A stretch of 28,451 nucleotides of DNA from a bacterium (GCA_024231375.1 JAAEQP010001227.1:1-28451); one strand, 5' to 3'. Positions 9,295 to 16,910 are shown, counted from the first letter of the stretch. Notes: generated by a model not told the origin, from the sequence alone. Translations and numbers: made by a program.

Positions 9295-9989
9295 GAATGG
9301 GATTCGTAGCACTGTTGACGGGAGTGGCTCTGGCCCTGATGGCCACACCAGCCATGGGTCAACCCCGCAGGCCTGAGGGTCCGCCACCGGAAGGCGGGGA
9401 ATTGGCCGCGCCGCCACACGGAGAAGCGCCGAGCCCGCGCGGACGCGGTCCGTTGCGTGACAAGTGGAAAGACAAGGATATCAGTGAGCTGGTCGAGATG
9501 GTGATGATGGTGCGTCTCTCCAACGAGCTTGAGCTGAGCGATGAGGAAACCGTGCTACTGGTGCGCCGGATAGGTGAGGCCAAGAAGCGCGGAGCGGAAC
9601 TGGCCCGTGAACGATCCAAGGTCTTGAAGGATCTGAGGTCCAGCGTCCAGCGAGGAGATTCGGACGAGGACATCGAGAAGAATCTGGACGACCTGATCGC
9701 GGTCGACGCCAAGATTCAGAGTCTACGTTTTGACGCGTTCAACGAAGCGGCGGAAGACTTGACCGTGACGCAACGCGCCAAACTCTATGTGTTCGTGCAG
9801 GAGTTCGAGGCAAACCTGCGCAAAATGATCGCCGAAGCGCGCAGTCGCGCAGGCGGGAGCGATCATCCGATGGCGGGACGGCACCGCGAGCAGATGATGC
9901 CACGCCGACAGGCCGGTCCGCCCCAAGGGCAAGGGCCCGGTGCATCCAGGCGTAGCGGACCCCCCGAGGTCCCGGCAATTCCCCGGTAG
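9291..9989 (+). CDS. Exported Spy/CpxP-like helical periplasmic protein
   Basis: Of 232 residues, the first 23 form a signal peptide ending AMG|QP. A proline-rich linker is followed by a long helical region (about 60-185) rich in charged residues. It contains LSNELELSDEETVLLVRRI and a later LTVTQRAKLYVFVQEFEANL segment, resembling the LTxxQ helices of the Spy/CpxP/ZraP group of periplasmic chaperones and stress sensors. The tail is rich in Arg, Gly, Pro and Met. ATG 9291 overlaps the anti-sigma stop as ATGA. Its place as third gene of a sigma/anti-sigma operon suggests it senses or relieves envelope stress and influences the anti-sigma factor; this is inference from CpxP/ZraP precedents. Confidence 0.75.
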   Translation: MRMGFVALLTGVALALMATPAMGQPRRPEGPPPEGGELAAPPHGEAPSPRGRGPLRDKWKDKDISELVEMVMMVRLSNELELSDEETVLLVRRIGEAKKRGAELARERSKVLKDLRSSVQRGDSDEDIEKNLDDLIAVDAKIQSLRFDAFNEAAEDLTVTQRAKLYVFVQEFEANLRKMIAEARSRAGGSDHPMAGRHREQMMPRRQAGPPQGQGPGASRRSGPPEVPAIPR

Positions 9990-10044
9990 TGCCGCCGCGC
10001 GAGGAAGCAGCACCTTAAGCGCTAGTGCGTCAGACGGATTGCAC

Positions 10045-10071
10045 GGGCGCCCCGAGAGAATCGGGGCGCCC
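10045..10071 (+). terminator. Intrinsic terminator-like hairpin after the sigma operon
   Basis: GGGCGCCCCGA (10045-10055), loop GAGAA and TCGGGGCGCCC (10061-10071) form a perfect 11-bp stem 55 bp past the last gene of the operon. The following run (GTCTTC) is only weakly T-rich, so it could also be a stability hairpin. Confidence 0.65.
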
Positions 10072-10109
10072 GTCTTCATGAACAGTCGTTTCGATGCCGG
10101 ACGCGCCGG

Positions 10110-10283
10110 TCAGCCCGCTTCCTCGAACTCGGTCACTTCAACCGTACCGGAAACCCAATGGACCAGTCCGTCCTGGCACTTGAACCGGAAGATCCCGTTG
10201 GACTCGACCTTGGGCGGCTGATCCGTTTGCCAGACGCTTCCCTTCTCCCCGTGCCACAGGGTGATTCTGTAAACTTTCTTCAT
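10110..10283 (-). CDS. Small uncharacterised protein, 57 residues
   Basis: An ideal AAGGAGG (minus strand, 10289-10295) sits five bases before the ATG. The encoded protein begins MKKVYRITLWHGEKGSVWQT and ends with VSGTVEVTEFEEAG. It looks like a compact all-beta fold: alternating hydrophobic residues, four aromatic positions (Y5, W10, W18, W43) and a single cysteine (C36). There is no signal peptide or membrane helix. I do not recognise a family. It lies 68 bases downstream of comF on the same strand and probably shares its transcript. The strong ribosome binding site and protein-like composition make it a convincing real gene despite its size. Confidence 0.8.
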   Translation of the reverse strand: MKKVYRITLWHGEKGSVWQTDQPPKVESNGIFRFKCQDGLVHWVSGTVEVTEFEEAG

Positions 10284-10351
10284 TGTATCCTCCTTCGATT
10301 ACTGCTTGCTGTCAGAACAGCTTGCTCGCATGGTTGTCCTGTATTGATTGC

Positions 10352-11122
10352 CTATGCCGCATGGTGGCCGGGCACCGGGGCCGCGAGTGCGGCCACGAGC
10401 ACATCGACTGTGACGGCGCCCGCGCCTCGAAGGGCCGCGCAGCATTCGATCACTGTGCCAGCCGTGGTAACCACATCGTCCACCAACAGCACGGTGCTTC
10501 CTTGGAGCGACGCATCGTCCTTCACTACGAACGCGCCATTCACGTTTTCGCGCCGTTCATCTTCGGACACGAGCAGGCTTTGGACGCGTGTGGGGCGTAC
10601 CCGTTCGAGCCCGCGGCTGAGTTGGGCGTTGGGGAATGCGGGAAGAATCTCGTTGGCCAGGAGCAGCGCCTGGTTGAACCCGCGAGCCCGCTCGCGCACG
10701 CGATGGAGCGGGACCGGAATCACGTAGTCGTAGGTGTCGCAGGAGAGTTCCCGGCGCGCCTGTTCGATCATCAATTCGCCCAAAGGCCGGGCGAGGCGGG
10801 CCTTACCGTTAAACTTGAAGAGCTTGATGGCCGCGGCGATGGACGCGTCGAAGTAGGCGGCCCCGCGGATGCTGCGATAGGGGGGCGTGCTGTCGGTCTT
10901 GCTGCATTCGGCGCACGGGAACAGGCGTTCGTCGCGGGTGCCGACGACCACGGGGTGGGGGCGTCCGCAGACAAGGCAGAAGGGCCGTTCGATGCGCGGA
11001 CTCAACTCCCAGCACGTTGGGCAGAAGTGGCCATTCTCGTCGGTCAACAGGCGTCGTCCGCACGTCCTGCAGAACGCCGGAATGAAGAGACTCTTCAAAG
11101 TCAGTGCCAGTTGGTGATACAT
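10352..11122 (-). CDS. comF: ComF-family phosphoribosyltransferase-like protein
   Basis: The 256-residue protein has an N-terminal double zinc-finger region with four CxxC pairs (C18/C21, C34/C37, C49/C52, C70/C73), then a type I phosphoribosyltransferase fold. The PRPP-binding signature is VLLVDDVVTTAGT near residues 213-226, and the conserved GFNQALLLA helix is present. ComF proteins support uptake of single-stranded DNA in natural transformation, but many bacteria keep the gene without proven competence. It could work with the type IV pilus genes in this window, though it is not adjacent to them. ATG 11122 is preferred over GTG 11131 because of the promoter position; neither has a strong ribosome binding site. 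Confidence 0.9.
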   Translation of the reverse strand: MYHQLALTLKSLFIPAFCRTCGRRLLTDENGHFCPTCWELSPRIERPFCLVCGRPHPVVVGTRDERLFPCAECSKTDSTPPYRSIRGAAYFDASIAAAIKLFKFNGKARLARPLGELMIEQARRELSCDTYDYVIPVPLHRVRERARGFNQALLLANEILPAFPNAQLSRGLERVRPTRVQSLLVSEDERRENVNGAFVVKDDASLQGSTVLLVDDVVTTAGTVIECCAALRGAGAVTVDVLVAALAAPVPGHHAA

Positions 11123-11145
11123 CGCAACCACTTTGTCCTGATACG

Positions 11146-11154
11146 ATTGTACCA
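11146..11154 (-). promoter_or_regulatory. Possible extended -10 promoter for comF
   Basis: On the minus strand TGGTACAAT combines a TGn extension with a five-of-six -10 box. It lies about 24 bases before the comF ATG. No good -35 box is visible, as is normal for extended -10 promoters. Confidence 0.35.
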
Positions 11155-11239
11155 GGAAGGGGCGCGGATTGCCGCCGAAGTATGCATAGGGTCGAGTGAT
11201 GGCGGGATTGTAGCCACTCTAACTGGAAGGAGGCTCTTC

Positions 11240-11302
11240 ATGATGGCCACCGTGTTCAATGGAATTCGCGTGTCGTCGCACCTCCGGACCGTGTCGCACT
11301 AG
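11240..11302 (+). CDS. Possible 20-codon leader ORF
   Basis: AAGGAGG (11227-11233) is placed six bases before ATG 11240, a near-ideal initiation site. The reading frame (MMATVFNGIRVSSHLRTVSH) closes after 20 codons at TAG 11300-11302. The product has no recognisable domain. Between it and the methyltransferase gene at 11576 lie two strong hairpins, so a leader peptide that controls transcription or translation of the downstream operon is a fair hypothesis. It may equally be a free-standing micropeptide, or the ribosome binding site may be chance. Confidence 0.4.
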   Translation: MMATVFNGIRVSSHLRTVSH

Positions 11303-11324
11303 ACACTCCGATCACAAGCATATG

Positions 11325-11355
11325 ACGTCTTCCCTCGCTTACGCGAGAAAGACGT
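11325..11355 (+). promoter_or_regulatory. Leader hairpin 1 upstream of the methyltransferase-rsgA operon
   Basis: ACGTCTT (11325-11331) pairs with AAGACGT (11349-11355). CTCGC (11334-11338) pairs with GCGAG (11343-11347) inside it, with a TTAC tetraloop and a small internal loop. It is a stable RNA hairpin in the 273-bp gap between the 20-codon ORF and the methyltransferase gene. Confidence 0.5.
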
Positions 11356-11456
11356 ACGGATCGCCGGGCCGCGGGGACATGATGACACCTCCGCGGCTTC
11401 AGTGTGCCTGTACGGCAGCGCGGGACGGCCCGCGCCGGCCTTCGACAGCACCTGGA

Positions 11457-11498
11457 AGAATGGCCGCGGAACATGGATGATGGTTCCGCGGCCGTTCT
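11457..11498 (+). promoter_or_regulatory. Leader hairpin 2 upstream of the methyltransferase gene
   Basis: GGCCGCGGAAC (11462-11472) pairs perfectly with GTTCCGCGGCC (11483-11493). Five further pairs including one G-T extend the stem to 11457-11498, around a 10-base loop. It lacks a good T-tract, so it is not a textbook terminator. It sits 78 bases before the methyltransferase start and could be an attenuator or RNA-stability element. Confidence 0.5.
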
Positions 11499-11575
11499 GT
11501 GTCTGGTCCGCCGCGGAGGACGAATGGATGCAACGCTCCGCCTGAGTAGACGGAGATAGGAAAGAGGCATACTCG

Positions 11576-12373
11576 ATGAAGATCTCGAAAGAGGAAGCGG
11601 CGAAACGGCTGGAGAACCCGGCGTTCCCTCGGTCAGCAGCGTATGACGCGGAATGGGTGCTCGAGAACGAGATGGGGCCCAGCGCGTTGTGGTTGACGGA
11701 ATGGCTATGCGAAGAGGTGGTGTTGAAGCCCGGCATGCGCGTGCTCGACATGGGATGCGGCCGCGCGATGTCGTCCGTGTTTCTGGCGCGCGAGTTCGGG
11801 GTCCAGGTGTGGGCCAACGACCTATGGATTCCGGCAGCCGAGAACTGGAAACGCGTCTGCGACGCAGGCGTGGCGGACCGAGTGGTCCCGATTCACGCCG
11901 AGGCTCATGCGCTGCCCTACGTGGAGGGGTTCTTCGACGCTATCGTCAGCGTCGATTCGTACCACTACTACGGGACCGACGATCTATACCTGAAGTACTT
12001 CCTGTCCTTCGTCAAACCCGGCGGCCACATCGGCATCGTCGTGCCGGGTCTCATGCGTGAGTTCGGCGATGAAGTGCCCGGCCACCTGACCCGCGAAACG
12101 CCCGGCGGAGGCCGGTTCTGGGACCCGGGGGAATGCTTCAGCTTCCACACCGTCGACTGGTGGCGCAGGCACTGGGAGCAAACGGCCTTGGTCGACATGG
12201 CTGCGGCGGATACGCTGCATGACGGTTGGAAGCACTGGCTCCAGTTCGAGGAGACCAAGCTGGCGGCAGGCACCAACCGGTGGGACGATGAAGTGCCGGC
12301 ACTGAAGGCCGACCAGGGCGAGTACCTGGGTTTCGTGCGGCTCGTGGCTTCGCGGAAGGAGGCGGCGTCATGA
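11576..12373 (+). CDS. Class I SAM-dependent methyltransferase
   Basis: The 265-residue protein has a Rossmann methyltransferase core. Motif I is VLDMGCGRAMSSVFLARE (from residue 56), with further core strands VWANDLWIP, DAIVSVDSYHYYG and FVKPGGHIGIVVPGL. The C-terminal third is rich in aromatic residues (FHTVDWWRRHWEQ). It belongs to the broad UbiE/cyclopropane-synthase-like class; the substrate cannot be deduced. AAGAGG lies eight bases before ATG 11576. It overlaps rsgA by four bases (ATGA), so the two are translationally coupled, and a second methyltransferase follows rsgA. A role in modifying rRNA or a ribosome-linked target is possible on context alone but not shown by any motif. Confidence 0.85.
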   Translation: MKISKEEAAKRLENPAFPRSAAYDAEWVLENEMGPSALWLTEWLCEEVVLKPGMRVLDMGCGRAMSSVFLAREFGVQVWANDLWIPAAENWKRVCDAGVADRVVPIHAEAHALPYVEGFFDAIVSVDSYHYYGTDDLYLKYFLSFVKPGGHIGIVVPGLMREFGDEVPGHLTRETPGGGRFWDPGECFSFHTVDWWRRHWEQTALVDMAAADTLHDGWKHWLQFEETKLAAGTNRWDDEVPALKADQGEYLGFVRLVASRKEAAS

Positions 12374-13488
12374 GCGGGGTCGAGACGTCAGGCACTCCGG
12401 TGTCCAGAGACGGGCTTGAAGCCTATGGGTGGTCGCCACACTTCGAGGCGCTGTTTGCGCCGCACAGATCCGAGGGGCGCGAACCGGCGCGCGTTGTGCA
12501 GGAGCACCGGGGACTCTGTACCTTGCGCGTGCATGACGGGGAACTGGACGGCGAAGTGGCAGGACGCTTCCGGCATGACATCGCGGAGGGCGTTGGCATG
12601 GTCCCGGCCATTGGCGACTGGGTCGCCATCAAGCGCGTGCCGGATGAGAACAAGGCCGTCATCCACGCGGTACTGGATCGCCGAGGCCGGTTTTCGCGCA
12701 TGGCGCCGGGGTCGCGCACCCAGGAACAGGTACTTGCTGCCAATGTCGATGTGGTGTTCTTGGTGTGTGGCCTGGATAACGACTTCAACCCACGACGCAT
12801 CGAACGGTACGTCACCACAGCATGGGAGAGCGGCGCTACGCCGGTCGTCGTCCTCAACAAAGCCGACGTGTGTCCCGATATCGATACCTGCATCGCCGAG
12901 GTGGAGGCGGTGGCATTTGGCGTGCCTGTATTCGCCGTCAGCGCCACAACCGGCGACGGGATTGCGCGACTGCGGGAAGAAGTCGCATTTGGCAAGACTG
13001 CGGCGTTTCTCGGATCGTCGGGTGTCGGCAAATCGAGCATTATCAACGCGCTCCTCGGCGAATCCCGACAAGCCACGGGCGACGTGCGCGAGGACGACAG
13101 CCGGGGCCGTCACACGACCACCCACCGCGAAGTGATCGCCTTGGCGGACGGGGGCCTCGTCATCGATACCCCCGGACTCCGGGAGCTGCAACTCTGGGCG
13201 GACGGGGATGGTCTCGGCCAGGCTTTCGGCGATGTGGAGGCCTTGGCGGAGCAATGCCGGTTCCGCGATTGCCGGCACGAGGCCGAGCCCGGCTGCGCCA
13301 TCCGGCAGGCCCTTGAGGACGGTTCGCTCGACCAAGGCCGGTACCGCAGCTACCAGAAGCTCCAACGGGAACTGGCCTACGCGGCGAAGCGCCAGGAGCA
13401 AGGGGCTCGACAGGCCGAGAAGACTCGATGGAAGAAGATCGCCGTCTTGCAGAAGCAGATGTACCGCGACCGTAACAAGGGGAGGTGA
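12370..13488 (+). CDS. rsgA: Ribosome small subunit-dependent GTPase RsgA
   Basis: RsgA (YjeQ) is a circularly permuted GTPase that checks late 30S subunit maturation. The order is an N-terminal OB-fold (about 40-110), then G4 (NKAD) before G1 (GSSGVGKSS, 215-223), G2/switch region (SRGRHTTTHRE) and G3 (DTPGL). A zinc domain with CRFRDCRHEAEPGC starts near residue 296. The 372-residue length fits the family. The tail is basic (KKIAVLQKQMYRDRNKGR), which suits RNA binding. It sits between two methyltransferase genes, overlapping the first by ATGA and ending three bases before the second. Confidence 0.96.
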   Translation: MSGVETSGTPVSRDGLEAYGWSPHFEALFAPHRSEGREPARVVQEHRGLCTLRVHDGELDGEVAGRFRHDIAEGVGMVPAIGDWVAIKRVPDENKAVIHAVLDRRGRFSRMAPGSRTQEQVLAANVDVVFLVCGLDNDFNPRRIERYVTTAWESGATPVVVLNKADVCPDIDTCIAEVEAVAFGVPVFAVSATTGDGIARLREEVAFGKTAAFLGSSGVGKSSIINALLGESRQATGDVREDDSRGRHTTTHREVIALADGGLVIDTPGLRELQLWADGDGLGQAFGDVEALAEQCRFRDCRHEAEPGCAIRQALEDGSLDQGRYRSYQKLQRELAYAAKRQEQGARQAEKTRWKKIAVLQKQMYRDRNKGR

Positions 13489-13491
13489 GCT

Positions 13492-14517
13492 ATGGGCGAG
13501 CCCAGAGACGTATTGACCTTCGACGCGCTGGCGGAGCGATTCCAGCCCCGGGACAGCGATGCGGCCTCGTTTCTGTACGACAGCATGGAGTCGCAATCGG
13601 GGCAGTGTCTGCCGGTCATCTATCGGCCCTTCGACTGTACTCAGCGCATGCATTTCGTTGACCGCGGACAGATCCTGGACTTCGCGGCAGTGGTGGGGGA
13701 CGGTCGCATCCTCGACTTCGGGCCGGGCGACGGTTGGCCATCTCTCTCCCTGGCGCCCATGGCGGATGAAGTCGTGGGTGTGGACGGCAGTCGCCGTCGT
13801 GTGGACGTCTGCGCGCAGAACGCGGAACGGATGGGCATCGCCAACGTCGAATTCGTCTTCGTGGAGCCGGGCGCGCCGTTGCCCTTCGACGATTCCAGTT
13901 TCGACGGTGTGGCGGCTGCGTCATCCATTGAACAGACGCCGAATCCCAGAGAGACCCTCGCCGAGATTCACCGCGTTCTGAAGCCGGGCGGACGGTTGCG
14001 TATGCACTACGAGTCGCTGGCGTACTACGCGGACGGCAAGGAACGCGAGGTGTCTGTGATCCCCGGCGATGAAGAACACGCCTGCGTGGTGGTCTACGAA
14101 CGGGAGATAGACGCCGAGCACGTGCGCCACCTGGGAGTGCTTGCGCGGATGCCCGCGAACGAGGTTGAGGCCGTGGTGTCCGCAGAGGGCAACCAGCCCT
14201 CAGGTCTCACCGAAACCGCGTGCGACGCGCTGGCGCAGTGCGTGGACAACGCAGTCACGTGGATGACGCAGCACCCGTCCTGCGCGACATGGCTTCGCTG
14301 GTTGTCGGACGCTGGGTTCGAATCCGCAATGCCCACCCACTCCGGCGGCGGGTTCGCCCAGCGTCTGTACAACCGGCTGGGCGAGGACGGCGTGCCACAA
14401 GAGGTTGACGCCGTTGACGCGCTGTTGCGCGAACCGGTCGCCGCGGTCACCGAAATGGAAGCCCCATCACGCAGCGCACCGGGCCGATGGGACCCTTGGA
14501 TCACGGCGGTACGGTGA
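13492..14517 (+). CDS. SAM-dependent methyltransferase with C-terminal extension
   Basis: A textbook ribosome binding site (GGGAGGTGA) precedes ATG 13492, three bases after the rsgA stop. The 341-residue protein contains a class I methyltransferase core: motif I ILDFGPGDGWPSLSL, the acidic strand VVGVDGSRRRVDVC, the LPFDDSSFDGVAAASSIEQT loop and VLKPGGRLRMHYESLAYY. About 120 extra residues at the C-terminus, including WMTQHPSCATWLRWLSDAGF, match no fold I recognise and may form the substrate domain. It ends three bases before the convergent GNAT gene. The substrate is unknown. Confidence 0.8.
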   Translation: MGEPRDVLTFDALAERFQPRDSDAASFLYDSMESQSGQCLPVIYRPFDCTQRMHFVDRGQILDFAAVVGDGRILDFGPGDGWPSLSLAPMADEVVGVDGSRRRVDVCAQNAERMGIANVEFVFVEPGAPLPFDDSSFDGVAAASSIEQTPNPRETLAEIHRVLKPGGRLRMHYESLAYYADGKEREVSVIPGDEEHACVVVYEREIDAEHVRHLGVLARMPANEVEAVVSAEGNQPSGLTETACDALAQCVDNAVTWMTQHPSCATWLRWLSDAGFESAMPTHSGGGFAQRLYNRLGEDGVPQEVDAVDALLREPVAAVTEMEAPSRSAPGRWDPWITAVR

Positions 14518-14520
14518 AGC

Positions 14521-14976
14521 TCAGGCAGAAACGGCGCGCCGCGTGAGGACAAGCCGGTCTTCGTGGGCGCGGTAGAAGCCTGACACGAATTCGCGGTCGG
14601 TGAACCCCCAGCGGTCGTAAAGTTTGATGGCCGCTTCGTTGACGGGGTCGACGGTCAAGAACACGTCGACGCCAAGCGCGTCTATCTCGGCAAGGAGCAC
14701 GTCGAACAGCTTCGATCCGATGCTCTTGCCCCGGTGGGCCGTATCGACGAAGACCTTGTGCAAGCAGTACTGCCCGTCCGTGCAAGGGAACGCCAACACC
14801 GCGCCCGCGACCGCCTGATCCTCCACGGCGGCAAAGACGAGCGCATGCTCGGTCCACATGCGCCACACGTGTTCTCCGTCGGGGATGAATTCGGGATGGC
14901 GGTTATCCTTCCAGGCTTCACGGTCGAGTGCGGCGATGGCGAGGAAGTCGGCTGGGGTAGCTCGGCGAATATCCAC
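14521..14976 (-). CDS. GNAT-family N-acetyltransferase
   Basis: The 151-residue protein has the GNAT fold. It starts with the typical first strand (MDIRRATPADFLAIAALDRE). The acetyl-CoA pyrophosphate loop is VDTAHRGKSIGSKLF (R/QxxGxG/A type), and the motif B segment NEAAIKLYDRWGF is followed by a terminal strand. Such enzymes acetylate amines on proteins, antibiotics or metabolites; the acceptor is not predictable. GTG at 14976 has GGAG seven bases upstream and fits the family start better than the in-frame ATG at 15024, which would add 16 residues. It is convergent with the upstream methyltransferase gene. Confidence 0.88.
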   Translation of the reverse strand: MDIRRATPADFLAIAALDREAWKDNRHPEFIPDGEHVWRMWTEHALVFAAVEDQAVAGAVLAFPCTDGQYCLHKVFVDTAHRGKSIGSKLFDVLLAEIDALGVDVFLTVDPVNEAAIKLYDRWGFTDREFVSGFYRAHEDRLVLTRRAVSA

Positions 14977-15273
14977 GAGAACACTCCAAGGTTGCGGGGC
15001 AACAGCTAAGGCGAGTATACCCAATGGGTTCGGCCTCTTGCCACAGGACGCCCCCCGACAGGTCAGGGCAATCGTTCTTGGACGGAGTCACCAGACCGGT
15101 GAACGCGAAGGAGAGGGACAGAAGCGACAAACGGGGACTGCCAAGCGGTCGCGCCCCATTTTTGTCCTTCCCAGGGCAACAATGGGTGGCCGCCCCCGCT
15201 TATCGCGGCCTATGCGTGGGAGACTGAGACCCATTCAACAGCCACTCTGTCCCCCTTCTTGCGATTGCGAAGC
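14977..15273. other. Intergenic region with an imperfect inverted repeat
   Basis: No credible gene is present. GACAAACGGGG near 15125-15135 is mirrored imperfectly by CCCCATTTTTGTC near 15157-15169. GGGACAGA near 15115 has a partial inverted counterpart CTCTGTCCCCC near 15245. This looks like a decayed dispersed repeat or the non-coding end of a lost mobile element. It could also act as a weak terminator for the minus-strand gene that ends at 15274. Confidence 0.35.
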
Positions 15274-15981
15274 TCACCACTGGGCGCGCGCGTAGAGGAT
15301 GCTGTTGCCTTGCTTGCCCACGGGCGTGATGGCGTTCATCTCGCGGAGGCAGTAGGCCATCTGCTGCGCCAAGCGGCGGGTCATGCTGGACGCTTGCGCG
15401 ATGTCGGCCGTGGTGAAGGGATCGGGCAGTTCGACGGGCAACAGGGCCGCGAAGTCCCGAGGCGTGTGAAACTCGCGACGCATGACCACGTCGAGAAGGC
15501 GCCGTTCCTTCGTAACCCACCCTCTGCGCCGCCATGCGCGGGTTGTGCCGTCACGCCACCGGGTTTCCTCCTCCTGTATCAAGAGCACCTCGAGTGAGAA
15601 GGTGTCTCGGCCCACGAGATTCGGGAGCGAGACGAGTTCCTCGAATACATGCTCGATGCGGCCTCGCTTCGGGGACTTGCGGCGCCCGATGGGCGTTTCG
15701 CCATCCGTGTCCAACCGCAGGATCCATTTCTCGGTTGCCAGCGGCAACACCAGGCGGACCGGGTGTGTCTCGGTCAGACGGTTCAGTTTGCGTTTGAGGC
15801 TCGAGAAGTTGCGGGTCTGGATTTCAATGAGGAGGTCGTCTCGGACGATATCCACGAGGTACCCGTCGACATGGACCTCGATCCGGTCGTTGGGTTCGGC
15901 GTACCACGTCTTGAGCGAGGCGTGGAGCGCCTTCTCGTTCAGTGTGCTGATGTGTGCGGATTTTTCGGACGGGTCAGCCAT
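15274..15981 (-). CDS. PD-(D/E)XK-like domain fused to a winged helix, function unknown
   Basis: This 235-residue protein is not one I can name. Residues about 12-90 resemble a small PD-(D/E)XK nuclease core. Helix LNEKALHASLKTWY (E16) is followed by a beta hairpin VHVDGYLVDIV with D44, then LLIEIQT with E53 and Q55 (ExQ in place of ExK), then the basic helix SSLKRKLNRLTETHPV and a core strand VRLVLPL. The middle is very basic (RRKSPKRGR, TRAWRRRGW). The C-terminus (about 188-235) looks like a winged helix (FTTADIAQASSMTRRLAQQM) ending in a GKQGNSILY wing. It may bind or cut DNA, but the substituted lysine makes catalysis doubtful. CGGGAG lies about nine bases before the ATG. It is monocistronic and adjacent to no recognised defence genes. 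Confidence 0.7.
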   Translation of the reverse strand: MADPSEKSAHISTLNEKALHASLKTWYAEPNDRIEVHVDGYLVDIVRDDLLIEIQTRNFSSLKRKLNRLTETHPVRLVLPLATEKWILRLDTDGETPIGRRKSPKRGRIEHVFEELVSLPNLVGRDTFSLEVLLIQEEETRWRDGTTRAWRRRGWVTKERRLLDVVMRREFHTPRDFAALLPVELPDPFTTADIAQASSMTRRLAQQMAYCLREMNAITPVGKQGNSILYARAQW

Positions 15982-16070
15982 TCCGGTTTGCTCCCGAACA
16001 TCAGTAAGTCACAGCGCGAGGCGTGAGTGCAAGCTGCGCGCTTGGAGGCCCCGCCGAGAGGCCGATTTGC

Positions 16071-16100
16071 TGGACACACACACCCCAAACGTGCGAGAAT
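16071..16100 (+). promoter_or_regulatory. Candidate promoter for the zinc-ribbon membrane protein
   Basis: TGGACA (16071-16076, five of six) and GAGAAT (16095-16100, four of six) are 18 bp apart, 25 bp before the chosen start at 16125. Confidence 0.35.
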
Positions 16101-16124
16101 CACATTCAAGTGGAGAATATGGGC

Positions 16125-16910
16125 ATGGATTCTGAACATCCTGAAATGGAACAACAGTTCGACCGTGTAGACGCGGACGCCGTGTGCGAGGCGTGCGGCA
16201 CGGTCAATCCGCCCGGTACCCTCCTCTGTAAGGTCTGTGGGAACAACCTCCGCGACCAACGCCTTCGCCGGATGACCGGCGACGGGATCGCCGAAGCTGC
16301 CGTAGAACGGGTGCATCCCCGGCGGGCGTTGTCGGCGCTGTTGGCTATCATGGGGCTGTTGACCATTCTGTGGACCGCCCTGAATGTCTGGAACGGCAAT
16401 ATCGACCGGTGGATGACAGAGGGGTTCTCCGCCGCACAGTCCCGCGAAGGCGAGGATCCGACCGTGTTCTGGTACGGGGCCAAGGCGTCGGTGTACGACG
16501 AGTTGGTTGACGCGATGCAGCGGGACCCGATCACGCGGGGCGAGATGAACGTGGCGTTGGGCGGCCAGACGGCGAATTACTCGGACCTGACCGGACGTTA
16601 CTTGGTGATGCGGTCGGGACGACGCCTCTCGCGGGTGGGTGAAGCGGCGGCGCGGCAGGTGGACGACAAGGTCTATTTCGTTGCCCTGCTGCCGGATGCC
16701 GAAGGTACGCAGATCCGCGGCGAGGCCACCTTGAGTGACAGCGGAACGTTGGAGACCAAGCTGGCCGGCGTCCGATCCCCAGAGGGCATCGAAGGCGGCT
16801 ATGGATTTGTCGAATTCGACGAAGAGGTGGGCGGCTTGGTGTGTTTCGGGTCGACCTGGAATAGCGAAGGCAACGCCGTCACAGAATCGCACCTATTCCG
16901 CTTGCCTTAG
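16125..16910 (+). CDS. Zinc-ribbon single-pass membrane protein, function unknown
   Basis: The 261-residue protein has an N-terminal zinc ribbon (CEACGTVNPPGTLLCKVCGNN) facing the cytoplasm. A transmembrane helix follows at about 70-90 (ALSALLAIMGLLTILWTALNV), then an outer part of about 170 residues rich in beta structure (GRYLVMRSGRRLSRV, KVYFVALLPDAEG). The ribbon resembles the generic double-cysteine ribbons at the start of many uncharacterised bacterial membrane proteins. ATG 16125 has GGAG nine bases upstream; ATG 16119 is too close to that site. It is followed 125 bases later by ftsY. A link to membrane protein targeting is possible from position only. Confidence 0.7.
   Translation: MDSEHPEMEQQFDRVDADAVCEACGTVNPPGTLLCKVCGNNLRDQRLRRMTGDGIAEAAVERVHPRRALSALLAIMGLLTILWTALNVWNGNIDRWMTEGFSAAQSREGEDPTVFWYGAKASVYDELVDAMQRDPITRGEMNVALGGQTANYSDLTGRYLVMRSGRRLSRVGEAAARQVDDKVYFVALLPDAEGTQIRGEATLSDSGTLETKLAGVRSPEGIEGGYGFVEFDEEVGGLVCFGSTWNSEGNAVTESHLFRLP

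Noticed and set aside
14315..14325. GGTTCGAATCC, resembling a tRNA T-loop
   Set aside because: It is in frame within the second methyltransferase (DAGFESAM) and no cloverleaf can be drawn around it.
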